Shown: positions 19,410 through 30,377 of the stretch, piece after piece
Numbering within the stretch: the first letter of the stretch is position 1
How the letters are laid out: every line of letters begins with the position of its first letter
Assembly: GCF_011075055.1 (NCBI RefSeq)
Contig: NC_058143.1
Coordinates: 7,331,057 to 7,395,056 of the forward strand
Direction: 5' to 3'
DNA length: 64,000 bases
DNA from: Mangifera indica
Lineage: Eukaryota > Streptophyta > Magnoliopsida > Sapindales > Anacardiaceae
The notes under the pieces: model-generated
The model's database searches: none
What the model was told of the DNA's origin: nothing
The model's input: the letters and a program-made list of their open reading frames with translations, nothing else
Position numbers and translations under genes: made by a program

Positions 19410-21359
19410 GGTGCCTTTGTGGGTGGATGGAATATTGGAGAAAACATCATGTTGTGTCAAGACCTTATGCATTACTTTCACAAATTGAGCAAAGATAAGA
19501 AATGTGCTATAAAGATTGATCTCTTGAAGGCATATGACATGGTACAATGGGATTTCATTCTTGCAATTCTTGGAGCTATTGGTGTTCCGGAGGAATTCAT
19601 AGGCTGGATTAATGGTGAATTAGTTGGTTTCTTCAAAAGTTCTCATGGTTTAAGATAAGGGGACCCTATATCCCCTTACCTCTTTGTAATGGCAATGGAG
19701 ATACTTTCCCATATGCTTGGGGAACTCAAGAACCATCCTTTGTTTGGCCATTATTGGAAATGCAAGAAAAACAATATAACTCATCTATGCTTTGCCGATG
19801 ATCTTATTTTGTTTTGTAGGGCGAATTGTGATTTGATCTCCCTTATGGAAAATACTTTAATCCTTTTCCATAAATGGTCTGGGCTAAAAATGAATTGCAA
19901 TAAAAGCAATATATTCCTTTCCGGGGTTTCCCAGGAGGAGAAGAATCAACTCTCGGCTATAATCAATATGGAGGTGGGAGAATTGCCTTTCAAGTATTTA
20001 GGTGTTCCAATAACTTCATCAAAGCTCAAAAGTTGTGATTGCAAGCTGCTGGTTCAAAAGATTGTTGGGTGAATCACCTCATGGCGTAGCAAATTCTTAT
20101 CTTATGCGGGTAGGCTCATTCTTATTAAGGCAGTCCTATTTAGCATTCAAGTGTATTGGTCATCTATATTTATTCTCCCATCAAGTGTCCATAAGGAGAT
20201 AGATGGAATCTTAAGGAACTTCCTTTGGAGTGGTGCTTCTATGGATGGTAAGAAGGCCAAAGTAGCTTGGGATGAGGTATATGTTCCTAAAATGGAGGGT
20301 GGCTTAGGTATTATAAGGAGCAAATCTTGGAACAAAGCTACCATAATAAAGAACATATGGAAAATTCTTATTGACAAGAGGAATTCTCTTTGGGTGGAAT
20401 GGGTTAAAACCAACAAGCTAAGAGGTAAATGTTTTTGGGAAATAAATCCTAATGGTGAGAGTTCATGGGTTTGGAGGAAGATACTACGCCTAAGGGAACT
20501 AATGAAGACCAAGTTTAAGAAGATCATTGGCAATAGGGAAAATATGTTTCTTTGGCATGACAATTGGCACCCCCATGGACCGTTGTTGGATAAATATGGA
20601 CCTCGGATTATCTATGATTTGGGTATCCCTAAGAATGCACTAGTAAAGGAGGTCATTGCGGAGCATAGGTGGAAATGGTTGGTGGCAAATTCATGTCACC
20701 TTTTGGAAATAAAGGATGCTCTCCCTTGCTGCCCCATGGGTGGAGAGGACTCCTTAATTTGGTCCCCCAAATATAGTGGAATTTTTTCCATCAAATCGGC
20801 TTGGGAGGTAATTCGAGGTAGGAGAGAAAAGGTTACTTGGCACTAGCTTGTTTGGTTTAAAAGGCACTTTCTAAGACACTCCTTCATTGTTTGGTTTGGT
20901 ATTAGAGGCAAACTTATGACAAGGGATAAATTAGTGAGATTCGGCCTTATCTCCCACAATTCTTGCCCTTTGTGCAATGAGGAACCGGAATGCATGGATC
21001 ATCTCTTCTTTAGGTGTACATTTAGCTTCCAAATCTGGAATGAAGTGCTTAACCTATGTAATCAACATCTCAATCTCATTCCGTGGACCACTTTGATTGC
21101 AGAATTGGCTAGCAAATGGAAGGAGGACAATTTCAAGAATATTTTGGGTAAGGTGTGTTTTGGTGCAACCGTCTACCACATTTGGAAGGCTAGGAATGAT
21201 ATTTGCTTCGGAAGAGGTGGAGTACAAAAGGAGAGAGTCACAATGCTTATCAAAGATTGTGTTAGAGTAGGGGTAAATTGTTTGAAGAAAGTGAAGAAGT
21301 CTAGTGAAAATGTGTCAATTGCAAACAATTGGGGTATCACTCATACAATATTTGAGTAG
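19410..21359 (+). pseudogene. L5 ORF2, RT core to C-terminus (broken)
   Basis: This resumes at AFVGGWNIGENIMLCQ of the RT. It holds KKCAIKIDLLKAYDMVQWDF, GDPISPYLFVMAMEI, the active-site THLCFADDLILFC (near 19790) and LPFKYLGVPITSSKL, then RNFLWSG, the zinc cluster CPLCNEEPECMDHLFFRC and the end NNWGITHTIFE. About 13 residues (RSCITTPSFSLGI in L8) are missing in phase near 19608. Stops lie near 19656, 20070 and 20844. It is non-functional. Confidence 0.9.
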
Positions 21360-21581
21360 GCATAGTATAGAGTTTCCCTTTAGAGTGATTGTTTTATGAT
21401 GTATCTTTGGATCTCTTTGTTCCATTGTTTGAATTTTTGAGCTTTCTTGTTTGATTCGGCATAACCTAGGGGCTTGTCCTAGGTATGCTTGTGTTTAGCT
21501 TAATCTAGGGGCTATGTCCTAGATAAGCCGCTTGTACATCCTTTCCTTGGTATAAAAATATTATTACTTACCAAAAAAAAA
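21360..21581 (+). promoter_or_regulatory. L5 3' UTR with paired stem-loops
   Basis: Stem 1 is ACCTAGG (21464-21470) with CCTAGGT (21478-21484). Stem 2 is ATCTAGG (21503-21509) with CCTAGAT (21518-21524), extended by GCTTA/TAAGC. A TTGGTATAAA block and nine A follow. These are probable signals for the LINE reverse transcriptase. Confidence 0.7.
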
Positions 21582-21677
21582 TTTTGTGTGAACAGTAAGT
21601 TCCGGTGGTGAACAGTAGATCCGGGAGGTAGAAATCAGTCAACAAATTACACAAACAACCTAAGCTCTGATACCAAA
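21582..21677 (-). promoter_or_regulatory. G1 leader (LTR side) and primer-binding site
   Basis: It continues the G1 leader on the other side of L5. Bases 21663-21675 are the complement of TGGTATCAGAGCT, matching initiator tRNA-Met at 12 of 13 positions, two bases from the partial LTR at 21678. Confidence 0.85.
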
Positions 21678-22150
21678 TGGTGCATATCCATCAAGGCAAT
21701 GCAACAACATACAAACATAAATCTGGAAATTATTGCTCATATGACACAGCAGCACTTTGTCTTTCAATTTAACCAATCAAATGACCCCCAAAACATACAA
21801 ACTATAGATCATTGGAAAGGGCATTCAAAGAGCTTTCTAATGGTATATGATAGCAATCACAACTCAATCAACAAGGCATTCAAAACTTGTTTCAAAGTTT
21901 GCTGGCAAAAACTGAAAATTGCAAAATTGCACATTGTGAACAGTACCTGAGACATTCAACACACATTCAAATCTTCACACTTTGGATTTCTAAGGTAACA
22001 AGAAAATTAACCAAGGCATAAAGGAAAGTTCCACCAACCTTGGGGTCTTCCACCACCAATTCTTCCTCCAAGATGAATTGGATAAAGGAATAAGCAACTA
22101 AAGAAAAACTACAAAGCTTTACTTGAATATTTCATTATCAAAGAAATCTA
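21678..22150 (-). repeat. Partial middle LTR of G1
   Basis: It matches the primer-site end of the G1 LTR (TGGTGCATATCC onward) for about 470 bases. At AACTTTT near 22150 it switches to protease sequence. It is the third LTR of the compound element and joins a second, deleted copy to the first. Confidence 0.85.
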
Positions 22151-23023
22151 ACTTTTTACCATAATGAGTTACTTCTCTATCAAATTGCCAAGGTCTCCAT
22201 AGCAGCAAATGGCATGCATCCATGGGAACTACATCACACACAATCTCATCTTGGTAATGCTTACCAATGAAGAAGGAAACAAGTACTTGTTTGGCTACTT
22301 GGAGGCTGGTCCCATTGCTCAACCATTGGAGCTTATATGGTTGAGGATGAGGTATGGTAGACAATCCAAGTTTCTCCACTAATGTAGATGAAGCCACATT
22401 TGCACAACTTCCACTATCTATAATCAAAGAACACACCTTGCCTCCAATGGTGCATCTTGATTGGAAAATTTGGAGCCTTTGTTCCTCATGTGGAAAGGAC
22501 TTTGAATGCAATGCTTTTCTAATCACTAACATCTCTCCTTCATCAACCCTTTGCATAACCTCCTCTTCTTCTTCTTTGGCAGCTCTTTCTTCATGGCCAT
22601 AATCTACATTTTCTTCATCTTCTTGAAGAGATTCTTCAATAGCTTGAATCTCCATCAATGACAAAGTTCTTCTATTTGGGCATTCGACTTGGGAGTGTCC
22701 ATAGCCTTGGCATTTGAAGCACTTTTATTGGAGAGATCAAGTTTTCCCACCTTTTCTTTCCCTCTCTTGTTCTTCCTCACTTGAATAATCATGAAGCATC
22801 AATTCCTCCCTATGATGTCTAGGAGGAGGAGGGGAAGGTCTAATATGTCTTCTTGGTTGATGTAGTTGGGTTGGGTGAGGTGGAGGTGGGGGTATTTGAC
22901 TTTGTGTTGAAGTTTAGGGTTGTGATAAAGGTGCCCGACTTTGAGTGAGGGTCAAGTCTCTCATCATTTGATTCATTTGGTCCTTAATGGCCTTAAGTTC
23001 TCCTTTGACCTCTTCTTTTAATG
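22151..23023 (-). pseudogene. G1 second body: protease and gag scraps
   Basis: On the minus strand 23020-22736 encodes part of gag (EEVKGELKAIKDQMN, RRHIRPSPPPPRHH). A deletion then joins it to the knuckle region and protease (22664-22155): an acidic stretch, IIDSGSCANVASSTLVEKLGL and HLLLWRPWQFDRE. It resembles G2 more than G1's own protease, suggesting a second parent. Everything from RT onwards is missing, and the next sequence is the partial LTR. Confidence 0.8.
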
Positions 23024-23036
23024 CTATGATACCAAA
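23024..23036 (-). promoter_or_regulatory. Primer-site remnant beside the outer G1 5' LTR
   Basis: Only TATGATACCA survives here, against the full GGCTCTGATACCA next to G2. A deletion has joined the primer site directly to gag codons, removing the leader and gag start. Confidence 0.7.
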
Positions 23037-24035
23037 TGGTGCATATCCATCAAGGCAATGCAACAACACACAAACATAAATCTAGAAATTATTGTTCATA
23101 TGGCACAATAGCACTTTGTCTTTCAATTTAACCAATCAAATGACCTCCAAAACATACAAATTATAGATCATTGGAAAGGGCATTCAAAGAGCTTTCTATT
23201 GGTATATGATAGCAATCACAACTCAATCAACAAGGCATTCAAAACTTGTTTCAAAATTTGTTGGCAAAAACTAGAAATTGCAAAATCACACACTGTGAAC
23301 AGTACCCAAGACATTCAACACACATTCAAATCTTCACACTTTGGATTCTAGGGTAACAAGAAAATTAACCAAGGTATAAAGGAAAGTTCCACCAACCTTG
23401 GGGTCTTCCACCACCAATCTTCCACCAAGAATGATTGGATAAAGGAAATGAGAAAAAAAAAAAAAAAGCCAACAAGCTTTCTTCAAATTTTCATTCAAGA
23501 GCAAAACCAAAAAACCTTTTACAAATGAAGATCCACCCCTTTATATAGGAGGCATAGATAGCAATGATACAATATTTCCCACAAAAGTTAACTAAAATGG
23601 CATGAATTAAGCTAAGTCATTCATTTTAAACCAAACCCATACATAATAATTAACTAAGGACAAAAGTTAGTTGCTTTTTCCTTAACTTCAAGAATAATGT
23701 TTCCTAACTAAAACAACTAAATTCTAACTTAGTTCCAATGTAACTAAAACCCAATTTTGGGCTCTTTGGGCTTCTCAAAATGATGCTTGGACGTTTGGGC
23801 CAATGATAGACTTCAAAAGTTGCACTTTTGGATCATTTGGAGCAAGCTATTCATTTGGACCTTGGGTGGATGTAATAAGACTATATCCAAAAGTGGTTTT
23901 GGGCCAAAATTGAAGGTGCAATGCTTCCTTTGGCTTTAGATTTGTTGGAACTTCATTCTTCTTGGCTTCAAAGGTTGCATGGAGACTTAAGGATGGCTTG
24001 AAACCCAAAAATGACAATGGAGCTGCATATACATC
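23037..24035 (-). repeat. G1 outer 5' LTR
   Basis: A 999-bp LTR starting TGATGTATATGCAG in element orientation and ending ATGCACCA. It is bordered by the target duplication GCTCC at 24036-24040 and closely matches 5049-6045. Confidence 0.9.
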
Positions 24036-24040
24036 AGCTC

Positions 24041-26271
24041 CGCTTCAGAATTATTGACTCCGGAAAGATAAATATTGCTTTTGGACAGATTTGTTCTAAG
24101 TCCAAACCATGAATGGAGGCAATCTAATATCTTCTTCATTAGAGATATGGAATCCACATCCGCCCTACAAAAATTCATGATGTCTTCGGCAAAACACAAG
24201 TGTGTGATATTATTTTTCTTGCGCTTCCAATGATGGCTAAAACAAGCATTCTCCTTTAGTTCACTAAGCATGCAAGAGAGCACCCCCATGGCAATGACAA
24301 AAATATGTGGAGAGAGAGGATCCCCTTGCCTTAAACCTCTAGTGCTCTTGAAGAAGCCAACAAGTTCACCATTTAGGCCCACCGAATACATAGGACTAGT
24401 GATGCAAGTCCTTATCCAAGTAATGAATTTTTGTGACATATCAATGGAATCAAAGACAGCAAGCAAGAAATCCCAATTCAAGGTGTCATAAGCTTTCATG
24501 ATATCAATCTTTATGGCACATTTCTTTTCATGAGTGTCCTTTTGGTAGCTATGCATAAGCTCTTGGCATAATAGGATGTTTTCACCAATGCTACGGCCTC
24601 CTACAAAGGCACCTTGAGCTTTGTTGATGAATTGCGGAAGAATGACTTTTAGGCAGTTTGCCATGATTTTAGTGATGCATTTGTACAAAGTATTGTAATA
24701 AGCAATAGGCCTGAAATCCTTACAAAGAGAAGGGTTAGAGACCTTTGGGACAAGAGCAAGTATAGTGCAATTTACCTCTTTTAAAAGATGGCCCGTTTTA
24801 AAGAAATGCTTGATGGCTTTTACAACATCATTACCAACTATGTTCCATGCTGCCTTGAAGAAACATGCATCATATCCATCCGGACCCGGGGCCTTGTTAT
24901 TATCCATGGCAAAAATGGTTTCTTTGATCTCCTCCGTTGAAATTTCTCTTGTGAGCATATTCTTTTCCTCACTTCCTAGCCAAAATTTAACTACTTTTTT
25001 GAGCTTCTCAAGGTTCACATTTGAATACTCCTTTACATTTAGGACAGATTTGAAGTGATCCATAAATTCCTCCTTTACCTCCTCCATGTTGTGTACAAAG
25101 GTTCCATTCTCCCTTTGGATCCCATAGATAGAGTTCCTATTCCTTCTACCTTTGATGATCTTGAAGAAGAACTTTGTATTTTGATCACCGTCCTTCAGCC
25201 AATGAACTTTTGATTTTTGTCTAGCCAAAGATTCCTTAGCTAATGAAAGGGATCTATAGGATTCTAAAATTATTTTTTCCTCTCGAGCAAGTTCCTCATC
25301 CAAGGGGCTTATACGGAGTAGCTCTTGGACGTTTTCAAGTTGCCTTCTAGCTTCTAACACTCTTTCAGAAATGTGGCCAAAAGAATCCTTATTGAACTTT
25401 TTTAACACAACTTTCAGTTTTTTAAGTTTGCTTGTTACATTGAACATGGGGCTGCCTTGTGCTTCTTGGTTCCATACTTCAGCAACAATGTTGAGAAAAT
25501 TTTCATGGTGTGTCCACATGTTGAAGAATTTAAAAGGGACTTTCCTACAATCTTCTATGGTTCCCGTTCTCACCATGCAAGGAGAGTGCTCTGATATGGA
25601 GGGGTTTAGGAAATGAGCCATAGCATTCGAGAATATATCCTTCCAAGAATCATTAATAAGAGCCCTATCAAGTTTACATGCAATCCTTCTCTCGCCTTCA
25701 CTACAATTGCTCCAAGTTAGGAGATGACCCATGAACCTTAGGTCATCCAATTCAACATCCCTCATGCAATTTCTAAGGTCTTCATAGTAGTGATTACCCC
25801 AAGTTGCCCCACCAACCTTTTCTTGAGGGTGTTTAATAGAATTAAAATCTCCCAATATAATCCAAGGGGAGTTTTGCATCATATGGGATTTATTTATGAA
25901 ATGATGCAAAGAACCTTCCTCTCCATAGGATTATTGCTGTCATAGACTATTGTCACGCCAATGCTAATATTTTCCCTTACAAGTACCACATCACAATGCA
26001 TATATTGGGCATCATCCGCAATAACATTGAGTCTAATAGTAGCTTTATTCCATCCAATCCAAATTCTGCCTATAGAACCATCCCTCATATTACTACAATG
26101 TTCCCAACCTTCCTAAATGCTAAAGCAAACTCTATTGGCATTTGTACTTCGAACTTTTGTTTCAAGAATAGCCATGATATCAATTTTATTTTGCAAAATG
26201 AATCTACTAACCTCCTTTTGCTTAATAGGAGCATTTAGGCCCCTAATGTTCTAGCATGCTAAATTGGTCAT
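24041..26271 (-). pseudogene. L3 ORF2, endonuclease and RT (broken)
   Basis: ATG at 26271 (overlapping the ORF1 stop as ATGA) starts MTNLAC*NIRGLN, where the conserved Trp is TAG. Further stops and a frameshift lie near 26120 and 25905. From 25909 the frame is open to G1: WIILGDFNSI, DELRFMGH-like sequence, ISEHSPC (His-Asp motif altered from SDHSPC), DNNKAPGPDGYDACFFKAAW, NCTILALVPKVSNPS, GLRQGDPLSPHIFVIAM and THLCFAEDIMNFC. The RT active site FADD reads FAED, which would impair catalysis. It continues at 5048. Confidence 0.9.
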
Positions 26272-27092
26272 TTATGAGAATTGATGGGGGAAGAGTTTCG
26301 CCTTTGCTTCACCAATCTCCTCTGCTGCGATTTGCTTAGAGTGTCACCCTTCTCTCTTTTAAAATCCACCTCATCAACCTTAATTTTACCTCCAAAGTGA
26401 TTGATTGCTGGAGATTCACAAAGCTCCTGATCCGAAACTTCATCTTTTGAAGGATTCTCCTCCACCAGCTCCAAATTTGAAGGATCGGCCATTTTTGATA
26501 TTATGGTGCTGGAAGAAGATGCCCCATGATTTGATTCCAATATATTTGAAGGGCCTAATTTCTCATGTGCCTCATCTAACATGATAACCTCCCTTTCATT
26601 TTGAGCAATCTTAATTTCACTATTTCCATTTGTTGCTAAGGCTGCAAATTTGTTAGTATTCAACACCCCCATACTATTGTCATGGTTCTCCTTTCTGACC
26701 ACTAGCTTCCTCCTTGGGATCGCTAAGCTTAGTCTACCATTCCCATTGTTAGTCTTTATAGTTTTGTGAAATTCAGAATTTGCCATCCCTCTCTTTGCTC
26801 CTGAGGCCTCCTCCTTACTACTCACCTTTTTCCCTTTATACAAGCCAAATTTTCCTTTTTCAGTTTCTCCTCTTTCCCCTCTCCTTTTACACTCTTCATT
26901 TCCATGACCAAACATACTCCAGCCAAATTTCAACCTTTTTTTTTTGTTGGTAGGACAAGCTCCAATTTCTTCGAGAAATCATGGTTTACACTAATCTCCA
27001 CACAAATACGTGCATACTCCAATCTATTCCCTTCCTCCATAACTGAATCCACATAGAGGGGTCGGCCTAGAACACTAGCAATATGGCTAAAT
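26268..27092 (-). pseudogene. L3 ORF1, truncated and broken
   Basis: It starts inside the RNA-binding region at KGFSHIASVLGRPLYVDSV (27092) and runs to LELVLPTKK. A poly(A)-like run at 26931-26942 shifts the frame. The CCHC knuckle is half deleted (only FGHGNEECKRR remains of CSLCNIFGHGNEEC). The Ser/Lys-rich tail then ends HFGGKIKVDEVDFKRE and NSSPINSHK. Confidence 0.85.
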
Positions 27093-27538
27093 CCCTTGGT
27101 GGTGGAAGACCCCAAGGTTGGTGGAATTATTCCTTTATGCCTTGGTTTCATTTATACATCCTTATCCTTTATGCCTTGGTTTCATTTATACATCCTTATC
27201 CTTTATGCCTTGGTTTCATTTATACATCCTTAGAATCCAAAAGTTGAAAGCATTTGTGTATGTTTGAAGTGTATGCACTAGAGAGTTACAGAAAAATTAC
27301 CAAATCTACCACTAACTTTGATCTTTATTTTGATTGCTTAATCTTGTTCCTTTTTTGTGTTGTTATAAATCAAAAGTAGCTCATTGTGTTGTGAATACAT
27401 TAAAATAAGTTTGGTTTGGATTGGAATTCATCTTGGCTGTCAAATTGAATGAATTGAAAAACTACCCCTTTCAAATAAATAGTGAAAACAAATTTTTACA
27501 TTTTGGATGTTGTTGCATGTTTTGATGAATATGCACCA
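27093..27538 (+). repeat. 3' part of a gypsy LTR, right of L3
   Basis: It matches the minus strand of the solo LTR at 30378-31356 (GGTGGTGGAAGACCCCAAGG, then CATTTGTGTATGTTTGAAG) and ends GAATATGCACCA. Together with 2168-2192 it seems to be one LTR split by L3, with about 430 bases lost. It contains a perfect triple 34-bp repeat. Confidence 0.75.
27131..27232 (+). repeat. Three perfect 34-bp tandem repeats in an LTR
   Basis: A unit starting TCCTTTATGCCTTGG and ending ACATCCTTA occurs at 27131-27164, 27165-27198 and 27199-27232 without visible differences. Related LTRs in the window have it once. Confidence 0.95.
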
Positions 27539-27835
27539 CCTCTTAGTAGGTGACCTATATTTTTTTCCACACAAATCATCCTAATGGAGAGGTGACCTGC
27601 AGTTTCTTCCATATAGAGCCTTATAGGGTGTCATCTTTATAATCACCTGATAGCCGTTGTTCTAAGCGAACTTCATCAATGACAAAATTTCAACCTATGT
27701 GGCACCCATACAATAGGCTCAAAATATATCCTCTATAATCTGATGTGTCCTCTCTATCATCTATTTTTCTAGGGATGATATGCAGTATTGAAGGCTAGAA
27801 TCTGATGTAGATTCATGTCATGATCAGCAATCAAG
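27539..27835 (-). pseudogene. Decayed gypsy integrase fragment
   Basis: In broken frames the minus strand keeps TAYHP followed by a decayed TDGQ-ERT-like stretch, then residues matching the FAYNNSYQ and PYKALYGR blocks of plant Ty3/gypsy integrases. Stops and frameshifts are frequent. It is not close to G1-G5, so it is an older, different lineage. Confidence 0.6.
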
Positions 27836-28330
27836 CTCCAACATTTCAAGCTTTATCAACTTAATCCACGCCCAATGAAGTTACTTATATATTTAATTAT
27901 GCTTTAGTTAATCTTGTAATAGATTAATCATGTGCTTTGTTATGTAAACCTATTAGTTTTGTACTATTTCAACATGGGGAAGCTCAAATCAAGTCAAATA
28001 AAGCAATTAATTGTAGAGGCCAAGGAGACAAGTGGGCTGCTCAAGGTTACCCCATTTGGCAAAGACAAGGTTGGTATCCATGGGTGGCTCCTTGTTCCTT
28101 ACCCCTCTTTCAAAATTTCTTATAAACTAATGCTTTGTTTTATTTTGAATTCAAAAGTTGTATAAGATCAATATCTAGTTTGAATTCCAAGTTGTATTAG
28201 TTAAATATATTTTGTGCCTATATAAAGGCTTAATAATCTCCATGTAAAAAAAAAGCTTGGTTAATGAAAATCATGGTGCTTGTTCATTGAGCAATTTGTT
28301 TCCTTTATCCTTTCTAATAGAGACATCATC
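27836..28330 (+). other. LTR-like sequence with a TATA motif, no gene
   Basis: No convincing coding sequence. A CTATATAAAGGC motif near 28211 followed by a pyrimidine/A-rich stretch resembles an LTR promoter region. The ends are not clear. Confidence 0.35.
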
Positions 28331-29162
28331 AGAGCATCAAGTCATGGGGTTGATCTACTTCAAATACTAGTAGAACCAATTACAAGGAGTCGAACCAAGA
28401 AGTTGCAATAAGCCTTAAATGGACTCATGGAAGAGCTTTGGTCCAAGTCAGGTATCATAAAGGTTGATTGGGTCAAGGAAGGCGCCAAGGGACTACTTAA
28501 TTTGATCCAGTTCTCAATTCAAGAAAGAGTGAAGGAATCAACCATGGAGGATAAAAGCCCAATCCAAAAGTAGCATATCATATTCCACCATCAAGAAAAC
28601 ATTCAAAGGAAGGCATCTAAGCATGCCTTTGTTAGGCCTAGGATTATGTTATTAGTATTTTTTGTAATGGGCCAAGACTTGTTTTATTAAAGCCTAAACT
28701 TTTATTTAAGTTATGTGTTATGTAATCGGCTGCTTAAATTAGTTATTTTTAAAGTCCAAATGTCATGTTAGTTTTTAACGTAGGCTGTTAGGCATTGAAT
28801 TAGTTAATGGGCATAGGTAAATTGGGTAGTCTATTGGGTTAAGGTCAAGTTAGACCTTTAAGGTTTGCAAACACCATTTAAAAAAATAATTTTTTTGGAT
28901 GAATGAATAATAATGTTTTTGGAATAGTAATTATGAGTTTCAACCTTGTTTCAAGATTTTAACTTCTTGATTCAAAACTATCAAGAACTTATCAAGGTTC
29001 ATCCCTTGTGGTATTCTAATTACTAATCTATATCAAGGTTCATACAAAATTTATTTGTATCAAGTCAAGGTAAAACCTGTTTCAATCTTAGACAAAGATC
29101 GATTCTTGATTGAGTTTCGTGCATCGTCTTGGAAGTTCACATCAAATTCAGTATCAGAGCTA
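28331..29162 (+). repeat. Old gypsy end: pol tail, LTR-like DNA and primer-site match
   Basis: Around 28378 PITRSRTKKLQ then ALNGLMEELW and LLNLIQFSIQERV resembles the Arg/Lys-rich end of some plant gypsy polyproteins, with one stop. About 570 bases later AGTATCAGAGC (29150-29160) matches the initiator-tRNA-Met site at most positions. The order suggests a pol end inside or just before an LTR, then a primer site. A similar but different copy lies at 31731-32560. Confidence 0.5.
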
Positions 29163-30377
29163 CATTGAATTAGGTTCTTGTTATTTTTTTCAAAAAATTT
29201 TATTGTTTTTGTGTTTTTGGTACTGCCAAAAATTTGTTGGCTATTTTCTTGAGTCTTTTCTTTGTTTTCATGTGAAATTCTTGTGTTTCCTTCCCTTCTA
29301 CATCTAATTTGATCACCTAAGGATGAATTTGATCAAATTTCACCAAATCTTGATAAATCTTGATAGTGTCGAATTTAGGGTTTATGATTCTTGTCTTGTT
29401 TTTCAATTTCCTTTGTGATCTTAATCCTTATTTCTTGTGTCTTTTGTGTTAATTGTCATTTTTGTTGTCTTTTCCTTTAATTCTTGGAATTCTTACTTGA
29501 AAAACTAGTGAACCCAAATTCTAAGTTGTGTGGTGTCTAAATTTGTTCTTGATTGATCTTTGATTAAAAAAAAAAGCATTGGTTATGGCCGAATAGGTGT
29601 GTTATGCTTTGGTTAAGGTTTGATTGGTTTATAATCAAAATTTCAAACAAACGTTAGTGTGAGCCAAATTGTGAAAGTAGTTTCTTAGTTAATCTTTCTT
29701 GTTTTGTTCCTAAATTCTTGGAAGAATTTCGAGTTGGCTGAGAGTTATTGTGAGTTTGTGTTGAATTCTTTGAACTTTGGGAAGAAATCTTGAGATTGTT
29801 TAAATTTAAAGCTTGAGTCTTGGCTTTTTTTTTTTTTGAGTGCATGAATCTTATTTGGGGAAAAGGTGTGAGTTTATTGAAATTGGAAAGTAGTTGACTA
29901 GATCTTGTGTGAATCACTCCATTCTTGATTGAAGTTTGCTTGCAAGTCATAAAAGAAAATAAAAATCAACAAACTAGTGTAGTGTAAATTCAGCCAAGAA
30001 GTTGTTAAAAAAATCAGAAAAGATCAAGGAGAAAAATTAGAATCACTTGCCTCTGAATTGTTTTCTTTTTCTGATTGTTTCATTCTTTTATTTGTTTCAT
30101 CTTTTCAATTCTGAAAATTTTTCCTTGAGTCTTTATTCCATTCGTTTGTCTTCTTTAGTGATTGTGTTTGTCTCAAAGTTATTTTTGGTAGGTTCTTTAC
30201 AAAATTTAGATTATAGAGTGTGTGAGAACATTAGAGTAAAAACACGAGCGTGAGTATAAACACGTGAGGGAGCATGTGAGGATTCTTATTTATATATATA
30301 CATTTTTTTTGTTCAGAAATTTTAAACATGACAAATCCCAAAAACACTAGTATTATGGAAGGTTTGGGGTAAGTTCT
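29163..30377 (+). other. Leader-like, T-rich sequence of an old gypsy element
   Basis: It lies between the primer-site match and a possible gag start at about 30329 (MTNPKNTSIMEGLG, then a stop). It is rich in TTCTTG repeats and poly(T) and has no conserved frame. Part resembles 41935-42380 (for example GATCAAATTTCACC against GATCAAAATTTCATT), so both come from one family. Confidence 0.45.

Larger units (their letters stand above)
8019..21581 (+). mobile_element. LINE L5, full length but interrupted by G2
   Basis: An L1-type LINE with 5' UTR, ORF1, ORF2, 3' UTR and poly(A) (21573-21581), inserted in the G1 leader with a duplication of about 15 bases, ATTTTGT(A)GTGAACAG. Without the G2 insertion it is about 5.9 kb, the same as L7 and L8, so it is full length. 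It is closest to L8. Both ORFs carry stops and frameshifts, listed under the parts. Confidence 0.9.
5049..24035 (-). mobile_element. Gypsy G1: compound, non-autonomous LTR element
   Basis: The outer ends TGGTGCATATCC (5049) and TATACATCA (24035) are flanked by a perfect 5-bp duplication GCTCC (5044-5048, 24036-24040) within L3. Read on the minus strand the order is: full LTR (24035-23037), primer-site remnant, gag and protease scraps, a partial LTR (22150-21678), a good primer site, leader split by LINE L5, a gag-protease ORF (7877-5856), polypurine tract, and full LTR (6045-5049). So it has three LTRs. No reverse transcriptase, RNase H or integrase is encoded, so movement must have relied on another element. 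Its own sequence without L5 and L5's cargo is about 5.4 kb. Confidence 0.85.
2193..27092 (-). mobile_element. LINE L3, 5'-truncated host of the nested stack
   Basis: An L1-type LINE on the minus strand. Its poly(A) is the T run at 2193-2202 and its sequence ends at 27092 inside ORF1 (KGFSHIASVLG), so the 5' UTR and ORF1 N-terminus are absent. Without its insertions it is about 4.8 kb. It carries a solo LTR (2750-3726), a short LINE tail (4344-4467) and the compound gypsy element G1 (5049-24035). It is closest to L7. Frameshifts and stops in both ORFs show that it is inactive. No target duplication can be found: the left flank is an LTR start and the right flank is a later part of an LTR. Confidence 0.88.

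Noticed and set aside
28331..29162. Possible host gene with PITRSRTKK
   Set aside because: The same motif returns at 31743 in a similar decayed context and resembles gypsy polyprotein ends, so a repeat origin is more likely.
29654..29950. Antisense frame of 98 codons as a small gene
   Set aside because: It lies in a T-rich leader of an old gypsy element and depends on poly(A/T) runs; no homologue in the sister leader at 42000.
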